Part shown: piece by piece, positions 23,545 through 35,658 of the stretch
How the letters are laid out: every line of letters begins with the position of its first letter
How positions within the stretch are numbered: the first letter of the stretch is position 1
Assembly (NCBI RefSeq): GCF_040412425.1
Contig: NC_089742.1
Span: 72,087,506 to 72,151,505, forward strand
Direction: 5' to 3'
Length of the DNA stretch: 64,000 nt
Source of the DNA: Macrobrachium rosenbergii
Taxonomy: Eukaryota > Arthropoda > Malacostraca > Decapoda > Palaemonidae
Translations under genes and position numbers: made by a program
Notes under the pieces: model-generated
Database searches by the model: none
What the model saw: only the letters and a program-made list of their open reading frames with translations
What the model was told of the DNA's origin: nothing

Positions 23545-24715
23545 TAATTTCAACAAGGCTACAAGTGCCATCACACAAACACATTACCAGTTATTTTTTT
23601 CATCTTCCAGCCAGATCTTACAAGACCAGCCAGTAGTGACATCAGAACTGAAAATTATCAAGTTTGTCACCTTGCAGACACAGGTAAGCACATTTGTTTA
23701 CATGGGAAGAATAATATATCCTATACGTTCACAAATGACAATGTCATTTATATTGGTACAATAAACCATGCTCAACATATTCTAGGAACAAATTATTCCA
23801 TTAGTTACTTCTGTTGTGAAACCATACCTATTATTATTAGCAATACTGTAGGCCTGTAAGTACATATGCTATAGCCTTTTGAAGCTAAAATCTAAAGAAA
23901 GCTGGCAATTTTCCTGAATTAAACTTATTAAAGAAAAGTATAAATTACTGGCTACTCACTCAAGGAAAAAAATAAATTTTCTTAACAAAATTAAGTTTCA
24001 TATATACTTACCAAGTAATTACAGAGCTATTCTTGCCACTTGTGCAGCAGCTTAACTTTTAAAATCCCCGGTAGCGCTCCGATTGTTTGGTGTAGGTGAC
24101 CAGTCTCACCCACTAACGGGAATACTAGGAACAACTTAGCAAACAACCTCACTCTGTTTCTGCCCTTATATCCATCAGAGGGGAGGAGGGTGGGCTCTGA
24201 TTCTGAAATTACTTGGTAAGTATATATGAAACTTAATTTTATTAGGAAAATGTAATTTTTTCTCCTTGGGTGAGTAGTCAATATGCTTTTAAGCTAAAGA
24301 TATAATTTATACTTTTCTTTAATAAGTTTAATTAAGGAAAATTGCCAGCTTTCTTTAGATTTTAGCTTCAAAAGGCTATAGCATATGTGCTTACAGGCCT
24401 ACTGTATTGCTAACAATAATAGCTATGGTTTCACAACAGAAGTAACTAATGGAATAACTTGTTCCTAAAATGTGTTGAGCATGGTTTTATTTTATTACTA
24501 ATATAAATGATATTATTGTCATTTGTGAACATATAGGATATATTACTCTTCCCATGTAAACAAAAATGCTTACCCGTGTCTGCAAAGCGACAAACTTGAT
24601 AATTTTCAGTTCTGATGTCACTACTGGCTGGTCATGTAAGATCTGGCTGGAAGATGAAAAAAAATAACTGGTAATGTGTTTGTGTGATGGCACTTGTAGC
24701 CTTGTTGAAATGTGC
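23545..24715. repeat. 1.2-kb imperfect palindrome
   Basis: The left arm (about 23545-23998) and right arm (about 24235-24715) are reverse complements at roughly 90 percent by eye. For example, ggcaattttcctgaattaaa at 23905 answers tttaattaaggaaaattgcc at 24327. The 200-bp centre is a DIRS terminal-repeat module (gggaggagggtgggctc near 24182). Confidence 0.8.
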
Positions 24716-26651
24716 TTACCTGTGTCTACAAAGTGACAAACTTGATAATTTACTAAGTAATCACATAGTTGAATCCCACATTGATAGGAGGTGGGATACA
24801 TGGACATATTCCATTCCAAAACATCAAGTTATGTAATGAATTTGAAACAGACAAAGTTGCTAGCACTGGAAAACATTGCTTGTAGTTCCTTATCAGCTAA
24901 AAGAGCTATTGCAGGAGAATACTGCCTCTGGTTGGTGGCCATCTTAACTTGGAGTGGTGCAGCAGTATAGCCAAGGATCGCCACTACTCAAGTGGGAGCT
25001 TTGCAGCCAAGGAGTATTCTGTTGGCTGGCAAAGCACTGTTAAGTGCCCTTGCCCTGGCTGCAGTACCAAAAAATAAAAACAACCAAACAATTTTGTCAC
25101 CTACACTGAAAATAAACAACTACCCATCCACTGAGTGGTGGGTGCTCCTGGTACATTGTACCCCCCGGGCTCCCCATAAAATTCGGCACCTTACTACAAG
25201 GTGAAGAGATAGGAGAAAATCCTCTGCTTCCTCCCTTAGTGCCATGCCAATTCCTAATAATTGTCCCAAGGTGCCACAATTACTGTTTTGGCTACAAGAA
25301 AAAATTTAGAATTGAAGAATCTGGCACCTTAGCTTTCCCTTAACAGGGAGGCAAATTGTTCTTCTGAATCTGAGAGTGAGTCTCAAGAATAAAGTTCTCT
25401 GGAGATGAAAGACAATGCGTTCATAAACAGAGGGCGAGACAGGATCTTGTCAGGACACCCTAGATATGGATGGCCCTGATTATAAGACTTGCTCAGGTAA
25501 AACCTGAAAGCTCAAACTAGACATTTCACTCACTATCCCAGAGCCAGGGATGTTCGTCAATTTCTTAAAGAAGAAAGCACAGATCCTGTTTCTTTTCAGC
25601 CAGGAAAACATAAGAGTTAAAGCAAAGACTGTCTCCCTGAACAGAATCTGCTCACTTGTCTATACCCTACCTCGTTTGGCATTTGCTAGGGCTACAAGGA
25701 ACAGAGTTTTCTAGTTAAGTTGAGAGATGTGGAACAGAGAAGCTCAAAAGAAGGGCCCATTAACCATTTGGGCTACGTCCAAATTCCACAATACAGAGTA
25801 GACTTTTCTATGCCCTGGAAGTCTCAAAAGACTTAATAGGTTGCTAAGGTCTTGCTTAGAAGATAAAACTAGACGATAAAACTAGACCTTTATGTTTAAA
25901 TACTAAGCCTAGCATTGCTTTATGCCCCTTGAAGGAGGAAGAAGTGAGTCCCCTTGGCAGTCCTCAGGTATCTGAGCTAAAGAGGAATTCACAGATGAGA
26001 TGTTATAACCATTACACCAACCTCAGCAGACTGCCCACTAAGATTGGGGTACTTGGCAAGAAGACTGACATCTGCATCTTGCAACAGTCTCCACAGTTGG
26101 TCCTGAAAAATTCCCTTCTTCCAGGCAAGCTCCTGGACAGTCTGTAAATCTGTCCGAGAAAAGTGGTATCTTTTGAAGTGAGGTTGTCTGAGTAGATATG
26201 GATTGCGGAAGGAGTCATGGAGAGTCCACCAACAACCATATCCGGTTCGGGAAACATTATTCATGGTTTAGAAGGAGACTAAGAGGGTCCTCGTCACGTT
26301 GTGATGAGCCTGAAAACTTGTTCAGCCTTTCCTTGACCGAGTTGGAATGCATAAGGGCATAAAGGTCCAGGTTGGACCTAACTTGCAGGATGGTGTAAGT
26401 TGCCTGTGCAAGAGGTTCTAGGATTGGAGAATGAAAAGAGGAAGGCAAAGGTTCCTTGAGGTGGCAAACCAGGCCAAAATCAGCCTGTCCCATAGATTCT
26501 ACAGATTCCGCCAAACCAGGGGATCCAATGTCCACTTGGTGGGAAGGGCATAATTCTCATGATTCAGTGTGTCCGCCAAACTAGTTAGTTTGCCATGAAA
26601 AAGTCAAGTGACTGGAAAACTCAATTCAACATGCCCATCGTAGGAGTTCTC

Positions 26652-26655
<4 letters not shown>
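23990..26655 (-). mobile_element. DIRS G, 3' segment
   Basis: This is the 3' part of DIRS element G, minus orientation. It contains the 3' terminal module (about 23990-24260), an internal complementary stretch near 24750, a 3' UTR similar to that of element B (24850-25230) and a decayed recombinase region up to 26.5 kb. It is separated from the rest of G by a LINE insertion at 26.73-28.68 kb: RNase H sequence continues on the far side. Confidence 0.75.
25230..26535 (-). pseudogene. DIRS G tyrosine recombinase and RNase H tail, decayed
   Basis: The minus-strand translation in mixed frames matches the other DIRS copies in order. A post-RNase H linker (SNLDLYALMHSN, near 26340) aligns with SNLDLYAFPPFG in element A. 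A recombinase N-terminal segment (LLRQPHFKRYHF, near 26180) follows, then the catalytic-Arg block LFLVALANAKR near 25680-25715. Multiple frameshifts and stops make it non-functional. Confidence 0.65.

Positions 26656-26729
<74 letters not shown>
26656..26729. repeat. (GA)n at the 3' junction of LINE copy 2
   Basis: A 74-bp GA run abutting the 3' end of the LINE at about 26731. Confidence 0.95.
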
Positions 26730-26734
<5 letters not shown>

Positions 26735-26774
26735 CTTACAGACCTTATAGTTCGTTCGGGTTGCCCTAGGTCCC

Positions 26775-28660
26775 TCAGTGTGAGGCACCTCTCATGTCTA
26801 CCAGATAATTGCCAATGCATCTTCCAGTATATTTTGCGCTCACTCCTGATATGTTCCTCAGATGAGCTGGTAACGCATTGAATAGACTCTGCATCATTGA
26901 TGCTGGTGCATAGCTGATTAATGTCCTGTGTGCTTTCCTTAGTTTTCCTGGTATAGTTCTGGGCACTATTAATCTACCTCTGCTTGCTCTTTCTGATATT
27001 TTTAGCTCCATGATGTTTCCGGTAATTCCTTCTATCTGTTTCCATCCTGTATTATCATGTAACGTTTTCTTCTCCTTTCGAGACTACATAATTTTAAAAA
27101 TTGTAGTCTTTCCCAGTAGTCAAGGTCCTTAACTTCTTCTATTCTAGCTTTAAAGGACCTTTGTAAACTCTCTATTTGTGCAATATCCTTTTGGTAGTGT
27201 GGGTACCATATTATATTGCAATATTCAAGTGGACTACCTACATATGTTTTATAAAGCATAATCATGTGTTCGGCTTTTCTTGTTTTGAAGTGCCAGAACA
27301 ACATTCCCATTTTTGTTTTGCATTTTGCCAATAGTATTGCTATTTGATCACTGCATAACATATTCCTATTCAACATCACACCAAGGTCTTTAACTGCTTC
27401 CTTGACTGTCTCGTTATTAGGTCCCCTATATGCATACAGTGAACCCCCGTATTCATGGGGGATGCATCCCACACACCCCTGCGAATAGGTCAAATCCGCG
27501 AATGTTTAAAACCCCTCTAAAAACACTTAGAACTGCCCATTTTGATAGCTTAAACCAAGAAAAACCCTGTAAAAATGCTTATACCTGAGTATTTTAATAG
27601 TTTTATCACAAAAAGTGCATTTATTCATGAAAATTATATGAAAATACAGTAATTAGTGAATATTTCTCAGTGAGAAATACCGCGAATGGGTGAATTTTCC
27701 CCGAAAAATGGCTAGATATGTTCCACAGAGAAACCCTCGAATGCGTGAGTCCGCGAACCATGAGAACGCGAATACGGGGGGTTTACTGTATAGCATTCCT
27801 TCTTTATCACCATAATTTATTTATTCAAATTTATCAGAGTTAAATACCATCCTATTTGCCACTGCCCATACATATATTTTGTTTAGGTCTCTTTGTAGCG
27901 AGTTCCTATCTTCATCACAAGTAATTTCTCTACTTATTCTTGTGCCATCAGCGAAACTTCTCACTACTGAGTCCTTAACATTACTGTCTATGTCTGCAAG
28001 CATAATAACAAACAGCAATGCAGCTAACACCGTACCTTGTGGCACACCAGATGTTACCTTAGCTTCATCCCATTTCTCATTGTTTGCAATCACTATCTGT
28101 TTTCTGTTCTGCAACAATTCTTTTATCCATCTTCCTACTTTGTCCACAATATTATGTTTACTAATTTTTTTTGTTAATATATTATGGTCTACCTTGTCAA
28201 AAGCTTTTGGAAAGTCTAGGTAAACCACATCTGTATCTTTTTCGTTTATCATATTTTTATACTGTATATGTCTTCATGGTGGACTAACAGTTGGGTTTGT
28301 GTACTTTTTCCGGGTACAAAACCATGTTGTCCTATATTAAACAAACTATTTTTCATTAAATGTTTCATTATATTTTTCTTCATTACCCTTTCATACACTT
28401 TCATAATATGTGATGTTAGACTCACAGGCCTATAATTACTTGCCTCTAGTCTTGATCCACTTTTGAAAATAGGGGTAATATATGGTAATTTATGTGCATC
28501 ATAAATCTTGCCTGTATCTACACTTTGTCTTACTAATATTGCGAGCGGCTATGCGATAGAATGGGCTACTTTCTTTAACAAAATGGCATGAACACCGTCT
28601 GGTCCTGCTGCTGATCCATTTTTAATTTCATTAATAGCCTGTAAAATATCGGCTTCACTA
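26775..28660 (-). pseudogene. LINE copy 2 reverse transcriptase, broken
   Basis: The RT core reads VVYLDFPKAFDKVDHN and SGVPQGTVLAALLF. The catalytic box is FADG in place of FADD, so one of the two catalytic aspartates is lost. The C-terminal LERRRKRYMI and RGRLIVPRTIPGKLRK segments follow. Frameshifts, the MITE and a truncated N-terminus add to the damage. The family is a CR1/Jockey-like non-LTR retrotransposon judged by motif wording. Confidence 0.8.
27437..27788. mobile_element. Mariner-type MITE (352 bp) in LINE copy 2
   Basis: The terminal inverted repeats are CAGTGAACCCCCGTATTC and GAATACGGGGGGTTTACTG, flanked by TA on both sides. The other LINE copy has the uninterrupted site (atgcatatagcattcc at 54260-54275), which proves the TA duplication. 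No ORF. Confidence 0.9.
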
Positions 28661-28679
28661 ATATCTATGTCCGATAAAT

Positions 28680-28683
<4 letters not shown>

Positions 28684-28748
<65 letters not shown>
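28684..28748. repeat. (GA)n at the 5' junction of LINE copy 2
   Basis: A 65-bp GA run directly at the 5' truncation point of the LINE. Confidence 0.95.
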
Positions 28749-28750
<2 letters not shown>

Positions 28751-29543
28751 CCTCGTTTCCTTCTCCATATGGTTAAGGACTGTGGTCTTGAAACAAGTTT
28801 ACTACAGTCTAGGTGTGATTTAGGGTCGAGAAGCACTGAAGCCGTAAGTGAAAAGCTTTCAAGTATCTGACAGAGATGAGAATATTATGTTCTTCCATGG
28901 ACCATGCCCTGGAAACCACCCAGTTCCCCAACCCAGATCTTAAGCATTTGAATGGTAAACTAAGTCTGGGCTCATGTACATGGAAGGATACTTCCTGCAT
29001 AACTCAGGTCTTCATCCAATTGCCCTTGGAGATTGGATGACAGGATTGTCTGCTTCATCTCTCTTCTGAACTTCGTCTTCTATTCTAAGAGGAAAAAGGG
29101 GCGTTGCGGGCCGTGCAGATTCGCTGACAACTATATGGACTCACAGACAACCGAGGGAACTTGCAGAACCTCATCCTGACTCACAGACAACCATGCGGAC
29201 TAGTTGCCGACAATATGGACTCTTTGACAGTCAGTGGGCACTTGGACATTCGAGCAGACACTTGGACATTTGAGCAGACCCAATTATAATGGACTTGGTC
29301 ACACCATGTACAGGCTGGAGACATGTAGAAAATACAGAAGTCTAGGCACAGTCATAACTGCAGATTTGTCAAACTGAGACAAATCCCTCTGCAGAACAGA
29401 CAAAATTCTCTCAACTACGTCCTGAGGGAAGTGACGTTGTAGGAGGCTAAAATAACAAGGCAGAATGTGAGTGTGAGACTCCCTGTAGCAAAAGGGCACA
29501 AGAGTTTTCTCTTTTTGAGATTTCAGAGAAAAGAGCAGAAATC

Positions 29544-29577
<34 letters not shown>

Positions 29578-31761
29578 AATCGTCCTTACCCACACAGGAC
29601 AGTACTCAGAGGCACAACCAAGGCAACGTCTCTCGACAAAAAACTCCTGCTGTCTAGGAGGAGGGAGCTTTCTTCACTAAGCTCAAAACCACTGGACATA
29701 AATGTCTTTGTCTACAAAGGACATGACTCCTAGACACTAACTGTCATGGAGGTGGTGCCTGGTACTGAAAGGGGGACCTCTTTATATGCAGACAAATGCT
29801 CTCCATTTGGTGCTCAGATGCGGGAGACTGATACTGCAGAATTTGTGCCAGGTTATCGGAGACTGGCACCGGTCATTTGAAAAACTTGAGCCAGGTGCTC
29901 AATCGCGAACTGGCGCTCAAGAAAGAACCACAGTGCGGTCTAAAAAACCGGTAGTCTTCGAGCACTAACGACCTGAGCACTCGGGAATTAGTGCCGAGTG
30001 CTTGAGAATTAGTGCCCGGGGCTGGCTTCGTACACTGGAAAGCTGGTGCTGGGTGCTTGGCAGCTGGTGTTGCACGTGCGCTTGGCAGCTGGTGCCAAAC
30101 TCTTGGCAACTGGTGTGCCAGGTGTGCATAACCAGTCCGCGGGCACTCTGGAGTCGAGGCTGGGTGCTTGGAGACTGCGACTGACGTATGTCGCTTGGGC
30201 GAGCACACTGGTTGCTCTTGTGAGCGCCTAGATGACAATGAGGAGCATTTCTTGTTTGATGGGCACCTGGGTACAAATACTGATGCTCTGGTGAAAAGTA
30301 ATCAGGGCTGTGCCAAGCACTGCAACCTGGTTGAGGGCTGAAAGAGGGATCTCATATGTTTCGACAGAATAGGACAGCTTGCTGCCACTACGTCTTTTCA
30401 GGAGATGGGACACGCCAAGAAGACACCTAGAACGCCTCATGTCGGGGCTCTCCGAGTCCAAAGACAACTGGTGGACACTAACAGAGACACCCTTCTAATG
30501 GCAGTCTGAGGGCCTTCCACTGCACAAACTGTGAGCAACAGGTTCTACCGAGGAGGTGACTGCCCATGGGCAAAACCCCATCAACCTACTTTGGACCTTT
30601 GGTAAATCTTCTCTCTTCCTTCTTGGAGCATCGGGGGCGCTCAGGAGCCACTGGAAGCTCAGAAGTTGCTGGGGGCTCAGGTGCTGGAAGTGTTTTGGCA
30701 CCAAATGCTGGCGCTCTACAACTGGAAGTTCAGGAGACAAGCTCCACGGACTTCCAAAGCGGAATCCATATCACCACAGGAGAACTTAAATACATCCTTT
30801 TGGACGTCTTTTGAATGGTTGTCCACCGGGGCTTCAGACCAGACAACAGGCTCGACTGAGGGGCCAACTAGGCGGGGGCAAACCCCCTCAGACTCCCTTG
30901 GACTGCCAGTATGTCTCCTCCCAGGTTCAGGGGAGTATGACAGGGACTTTAGGTCTAGGAGATCTGATGGGCTGGATAGCCACCTCCTCCCCTACAACTC
31001 CCGCAAGACGTTCGACTGACAGGGCAACTACCCGGGGGACTTCACATCAACCTCCATTGAACTTTTAGTATGACTCCTCCCAGGTTCAGGGGAGTATGAC
31101 AGTGACTTGGGTCTAGGAGAACTGGACTGGCAAAGGCAAGGGAAGGAAGTGAGGGAATGCTACTGTCACCAAATATGAATTTACTATCTTTTGCATATTG
31201 CAAGGAATGATAAATTGAAGTTTTTAGCTGAGGGAACCAGGCGAGGGAGAAGATAAGAGGGCTACTAGCAGGAGAGAAAAATTAATAAGGGGAGAGTTGG
31301 AGCCAGATGATCGGGAGCTGGCGCCGGACGCTGAGCATTCCCAGGTTGTAGCTGGCACTAGGTGAGCTAGTAGCTCAGGTAGTTAATGAGTGGCGCCGAT
31401 TCTTGGCTGTCAAAAAGTCTATTTATCCAAAAGCTCATCGCCACCAAAATAAGTAAATTCTCCCCTTACTATGTTCTGCCCTTACACTTTTTCAATTCTC
31501 TGCAAAGTTAAGAGTAGTAAGATATTCTAATCAATTCTTTACCGACAATTGTTTTGAAGTACCATCACACAAAACATATCTCAATTCCTATCAAACATTA
31601 TTGAGACTTGCTGTTGTGTATTCGCCACTGTAAACATTGGTTCGGTAGTGAACACGATATTTACATTATAATAGGCTACTCATAAACGAGAGTTAATCAA
31701 CTGATTGCAAAAATGGCTGTAGCAAAATATGATAAACTTGAATCACATCATAACAACAAAA
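28749..31761 (-). mobile_element. DIRS G, central segment (RNase H remnant and gag)
   Basis: At 28800-29000 the minus translation (AWSMEEHNILISVRYLKAFHL) aligns with the RNase H of element A (RWSSEEKGLHIKVIELKAIHL). From about 29500 to 31600 it is gag region with minisatellite-like GCT-rich repeats (29990-30210) and blocks shared with F, A and B (cctcctcccaggttcagggg at 30906 and 31074). The RT core between RNase H and gag is missing or unrecognisable. It is interrupted on the right by DIRS B at 31762 and resumes at 59930. Confidence 0.7.
29547..29576. repeat. A30 homopolymer inside DIRS G
   Basis: Thirty consecutive A. No retroposon sequence is attached, so this is probably a simple expansion like the A48 run in F. 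Confidence 0.85.
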
Positions 31762-32060
31762 ATGACATTTTTATGATAAAATAAAGTTTTATATATACTT
31801 CCCAGTAATTACTTTGCTATGAGTTTCAACTTGAATGTCAGCTAGAATTTTGAATTCAGGTGGAGCGATTCTTTCGTTAGTGTAGATTACAAGACCCCAC
31901 CCACTTTCGGGGTAAGAGAGAGGACCAACACAACCAAAAGCTCAATTTGTTTATGCTTAAATGTCCATGCGTGGGAACGAGGGCGGGCTCCATCCGTAAT
32001 TACTGGGTAAGTATACACATAACTTCATTTTATACTAAAAATGTCATTTTTCTATAACTT
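31762..32060 (-). repeat. DIRS B 3' terminal inverted repeat module
   Basis: The ends are inverted (gacatttttatgataaaata at 31765 and its complement near 32030). It contains ggggtaagagagaggacc and gggcgggctccatccgtaat. Similar modules occur at 23990-24260, 32498-32790 and 51500-51785. Confidence 0.75.
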
Positions 32061-32497
32061 ATCCAGTAATTACTTAGCTGATTCCACATTGCAAGGTGGT
32101 GGGGAATCATGGGCAAGATAAAGGTTTTCAAATTGTTGATAGGGTACTGAACTTGAGGGAATAAAATTTAGACTAGTATTGAAATAATGCTTGTTGTTCC
32201 TTATCTGGTGAGAGAGCTGCTGCAGGTAGATACTGCCTCTGGTTGGCGCTCATCTCAACCTGTGGGGCATGTTGTAATAGCCATGAAGCGCCTCTACTGG
32301 AGTGGGAAACTTTGCAGCGTAGGAGTACTCCGAAGGCTGTTGAAGTATAGCACAAGCTTTGCGGACGAAGGTGATTACTGAAGGCCGACAAAGCATACAT
32401 ATCTGCCCATACCCAGGGCACAGTACCAAAAAACACAAATACCAGACAACAAAGTCACCTACACCAAATATTTAAAAATGTAAAAAATAAATTTAAA
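32061..32497 (-). mobile_element. DIRS B 3' untranslated segment
   Basis: This is the reverse complement of element A's 51090-51500: shared blocks include gcctctggttggcgctcatc, cccagggcacagtaccaaaa and acaaagtcacctacacc. It is cut by element E at 32498 and continues at 45125 with aataaaactggtgggcactcc. Confidence 0.8.
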
Positions 32498-32914
32498 ATG
32501 TTATTTTCATAATAAAATAAATTTTTGAACATACTTACCTGGTAGTTATATATATAGCTTAAGTCCCTGACGTCCACGGCAGAATTTCAAAACTCGCTTA
32601 ACAGAGCATTATCGGTGAGTCAGGTGAACCACCTGTGCGCCCTCTACCCAGGTACCTGGAACCATTCCAACTATTCCTCAGATCTTCCATGCCCCTAGTC
32701 TCTAGACGGGAGGAGGGTGGAATATAATTATATATAACTACCAGGTAAGTATGTTCAAAAATTTATTTTATTATGAAAATAACATTTTTAAACATCTAAC
32801 TTCCCTGGTAGTTATATATATAGCTGACTGACACCTTTGGTGGAGGGTCAGAGACAGCTAACATCGTTGGAATTATAATTAAAGTTGCAAAACAACTCTA
32901 GATTCCTACCTGTT

Positions 32915-33670
32915 AAGGAAGCTGACTTCAATATTTCTCATTATGTCTGCATTCCTTAAGAGATCCAGCGATCCACCCAGGGGCTGAAAAATCTCTAGGG
33001 GCTGTCAACCGGTGTATAACCTCTATGTGACTAGACCTCCTCTCAATACCCTTGTTCCAGGCGCTACCAAGGAACTTTCATCCCAATGATTGTGGAAGAC
33101 TGTGCTAATCTTCACAAACAACCATAAAATTTCAACCATTCCAAGGCAAGAACAAAAGGTATTGTTTTATGGAATTGGATTAAGGAAACTGACTTCAATG
33201 AACTCGCCCTCATTATGTCTGCATTCCTTAAGAGATCCAGCGATCCACCCAGGGGGCTGAAAAATCTCTAGGGGCTGTCAACCGGTGTATAACCTCTATG
33301 TGACTAGACCTCCTCTTCAATACCCTTGTTCTGTCACAAACAACCATAAAATTTCAACCATTCCAAGGCAAGAACAAAAGGTATTGTTTTATGGAATTGG
33401 ATTAAGGAAGCTGACTTCAATGAACTCGCCCTCATTATGTCTGCATTCCTTAAGAGATCCAGCGATCCACCCAGGGGGCTGAAAAATCTCTAGGGGCTGT
33501 CAACCGGTGTATAACCTCTATGTGACTAGACCTCCTCTCGATACCCTAGTTCCAGGCGCTTCCAAGGAACTTTCAAACCAATGAATGCGGAAGACTGTGT
33601 CCAGTCTTCACAAACAACCATAAAAATTCTCAATTCCAAGGTAAGAAAAAGGGTATTGGTTTATGGGATT
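32915..33670. repeat. Tandem triplication in DIRS E 3' region
   Basis: Three copies of a 225-270 bp unit start near 32920, 33178 and 33408. Each holds cttaagagatccagcgatcc, tctctaggggctgtcaaccg and acctctatgtgactagacct. The middle copy lacks about 75 bp. Confidence 0.9.
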
Positions 33671-33699
33671 GTAGGGGTATTCCCTCTCCCATTACTGAA

Positions 33700-34772
33700 T
33701 TAGATGCTATAAAACGGGCACAGCTACTTATAGCAATCTTAGGATAAAGTCTGGACTTGTTTTAGATAGTGAGAGGCAAATACTAACTTGCTTCTCCAGA
33801 AGGTCGTGTCCAAGATACTCTGCAGGGACCTGTTCTGTTTAAGAGCTACAGAAGATACTCTGCAGGGACCTGTTCTGTTTAAGAGCTACAGAGGTTGCTA
33901 CTGCCCTGACCTCCTCGTCTTTACTTTCAGAATCTTGTAGTCTATCTCTCTACATTCCATATGTGCTTCTTTTATCAACTGTCTGATAAAATAAAACAGA
34001 GCATTCTTTCCACAAACCATCTATACAGAGAGCTTTTGAATGAGCACCAAAGCCCTTCTGAATTCCTTCTTAAGTCCTTTGTCCTATCCAGGTAGAGCCT
34101 TAGAGCCCTTACCAAATAGAATAGGACTCTCTCTCTCCTCCCCTGTTATGTCCGTTAGGTTCGAATCTCGAACGTTCTGGGCCAGGGTTGTGACATCTGA
34201 GTATTCATTTTTTGCAAGGAAGCCTAGTTGCAGTGAGCAGATTGCCTTGCCTTGCATAAAATCTATATTCTTGCTGAGAGCATGTATCTCACTAACTCTT
34301 TTTTGCTGCATGGCCAAACTGACCAAGAAAAGAGTTTTCATCAGTGAGTCCTTTAAAGATGTCCTCTGCAAAGGGATCAACCTACTCCCCATGAGGAACC
34401 TCAGGACCACGTCTAGGTTCCATGCTGGTGAGTTCTCTATATACAAATTTGGGTTACAGAAATATTGGAAGAGGACACATGGTTGTCCTTGCACCATCCT
34501 CTAAATACCTCCCACTTGGATTGGTATACCTTAATGGTGGATAACTTCCTTGATTTTCTATAGTGCCAGCTGCCTCCTTGAAAACTTCTGGCTCTTGTGA
34601 GTTTCCGATAGTCCGACAGCAGTTACTAGTAGCGCTTGTAGGTTTTGGTAATATCTTTCCAAGTGGGGTTGTTTGAGTAGATCTACTCTCTGAGGTAGGC
34701 TACTCGGGATGTCCACCATCCAATCCAGTGCCTCTGGGAACCAATCTCTTGTCGTTTAGTAAGGGGCCACAA
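33700..34772 (-). pseudogene. DIRS E tyrosine recombinase, C-terminal part, decayed
   Basis: The minus-strand frame at 34084-34497 gives TLFLVSLAMQQKRVSEIHAL with the first catalytic Arg, then CSLQLGFLAKNE, as in other DIRS recombinases. Further down (about 33870-33900) the HxxR box reads KDEEVRAVATS where element A has KAHNVRAVATS, so the catalytic His appears lost. The segment upstream was split off by transposon T at 34773. Confidence 0.75.
33812..33890. repeat. 39-bp tandem duplication
   Basis: Two identical copies of agatactctgcagggacctg plus the following 19 bases, inside the recombinase remnant of DIRS E. Confidence 0.9.
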
Positions 34773-34930
34773 TAGTGCAGCAGATAATTGCATATTTCAT
34801 AAGAATCGTTCAGATAGTGAAACAAGCATGAAATTTTGCACAAGTGCTCTTTAAAGTTCCTCTATCAGAAAGGGCGCTGGCCAGCAAAAATTTAATATGG
34901 CGGCCAAATTCCAAGATGGCGGCCAGTATC
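34773..34930 (+). repeat. Transposon T left TIR and subterminal motifs
   Basis: The TIR proper is followed by two copies of atggcggcc within 25 bp (near 34897 and 34916). The right end has inverted counterparts. Confidence 0.75.
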
Positions 34931-35658
34931 GACAGATTTTGGCTAATTTTTTCACTAGAATGGCATGTATTTGCTTCTAGCAATATGGTAAAGCTCTTCC
35001 ATACTATTTCTTGTGAATATTATGTTTCTGTAGCTTCCCAGTACAGTTTACCTTTAAATATGGGGGCTATATGGCTGCCAAGAAAAGGTAGAAACAATAA
35101 TTATAATGAGAAATAATGCCCGTTCAACAATTATCGTTTTAAGCATGGATCTTGGTTTCTGTGGTTTTAGATCCTAATGAGGCCATCTCTTTCAATAACT
35201 CATCAATTTTGAAGGAAAATTAATAAATGTAAAAGAGTGTATGTCTGCACACAACCAGGGCACACTGGTGACATTACTGCTGTGTAACTCAGCATGGGGT
35301 TCAGTGCCAGCTAATCCAGCTTTACTAATCCTGTAGTCTTAGACTAGTAGTTGTAGTATAGTTTAGTTTAGTGTCCCAAATGCTTTCTAACAGCCCCAGA
35401 CCAGCTATAGTTAGATAGCCGCACCTGAATAGACAGGATGTGCCAGCGCGGGAGAGCCGAGCCAAAGGGTATGGGGGCTGTACATGATGGTTCATGTACT
35501 TACCGGATGGTGTACAGATCACACGGGACTTAAATGGCACTGGATGAATGATCGGGCTAGGTGTAGGGAGACCGAACCTAGTTGAATCTCATACAGGAAT
35601 GTGTGCTTTGTTTAAGGTGGTAAAAGGATAACCCTCGGCCTTAATCAAAAGTGAAATC

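Larger units (their letters stand above)
26731..28684 (-). mobile_element. LINE copy 2, 5'-truncated, in DIRS G
   Basis: This is the same LINE family as 53489-58100, at roughly 90 percent or more by eye. It starts inside the ORF2 region before the RT and ends with the same 3' tail (rc of ccttacagacctta). It is bounded by (GA)n on both sides and interrupted by a TA-flanked MITE at 27437-27788. It lies within the RNase H region of DIRS G: RNase H-like codons stop on one side and resume on the other. Confidence 0.85.

Noticed and set aside
23282..23584. ORFs rich in LSLSLS or RERERE at the GA arrays (also 26654-26881 and 28549-28870)
   Set aside because: They are translations of (GA)n microsatellites joined to short flanks.
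29873..30276. Several overlapping 60-120 codon ORFs on both strands
   Set aside because: They fall in GCT-rich repeats of the DIRS G gag region, and no single frame is favoured.
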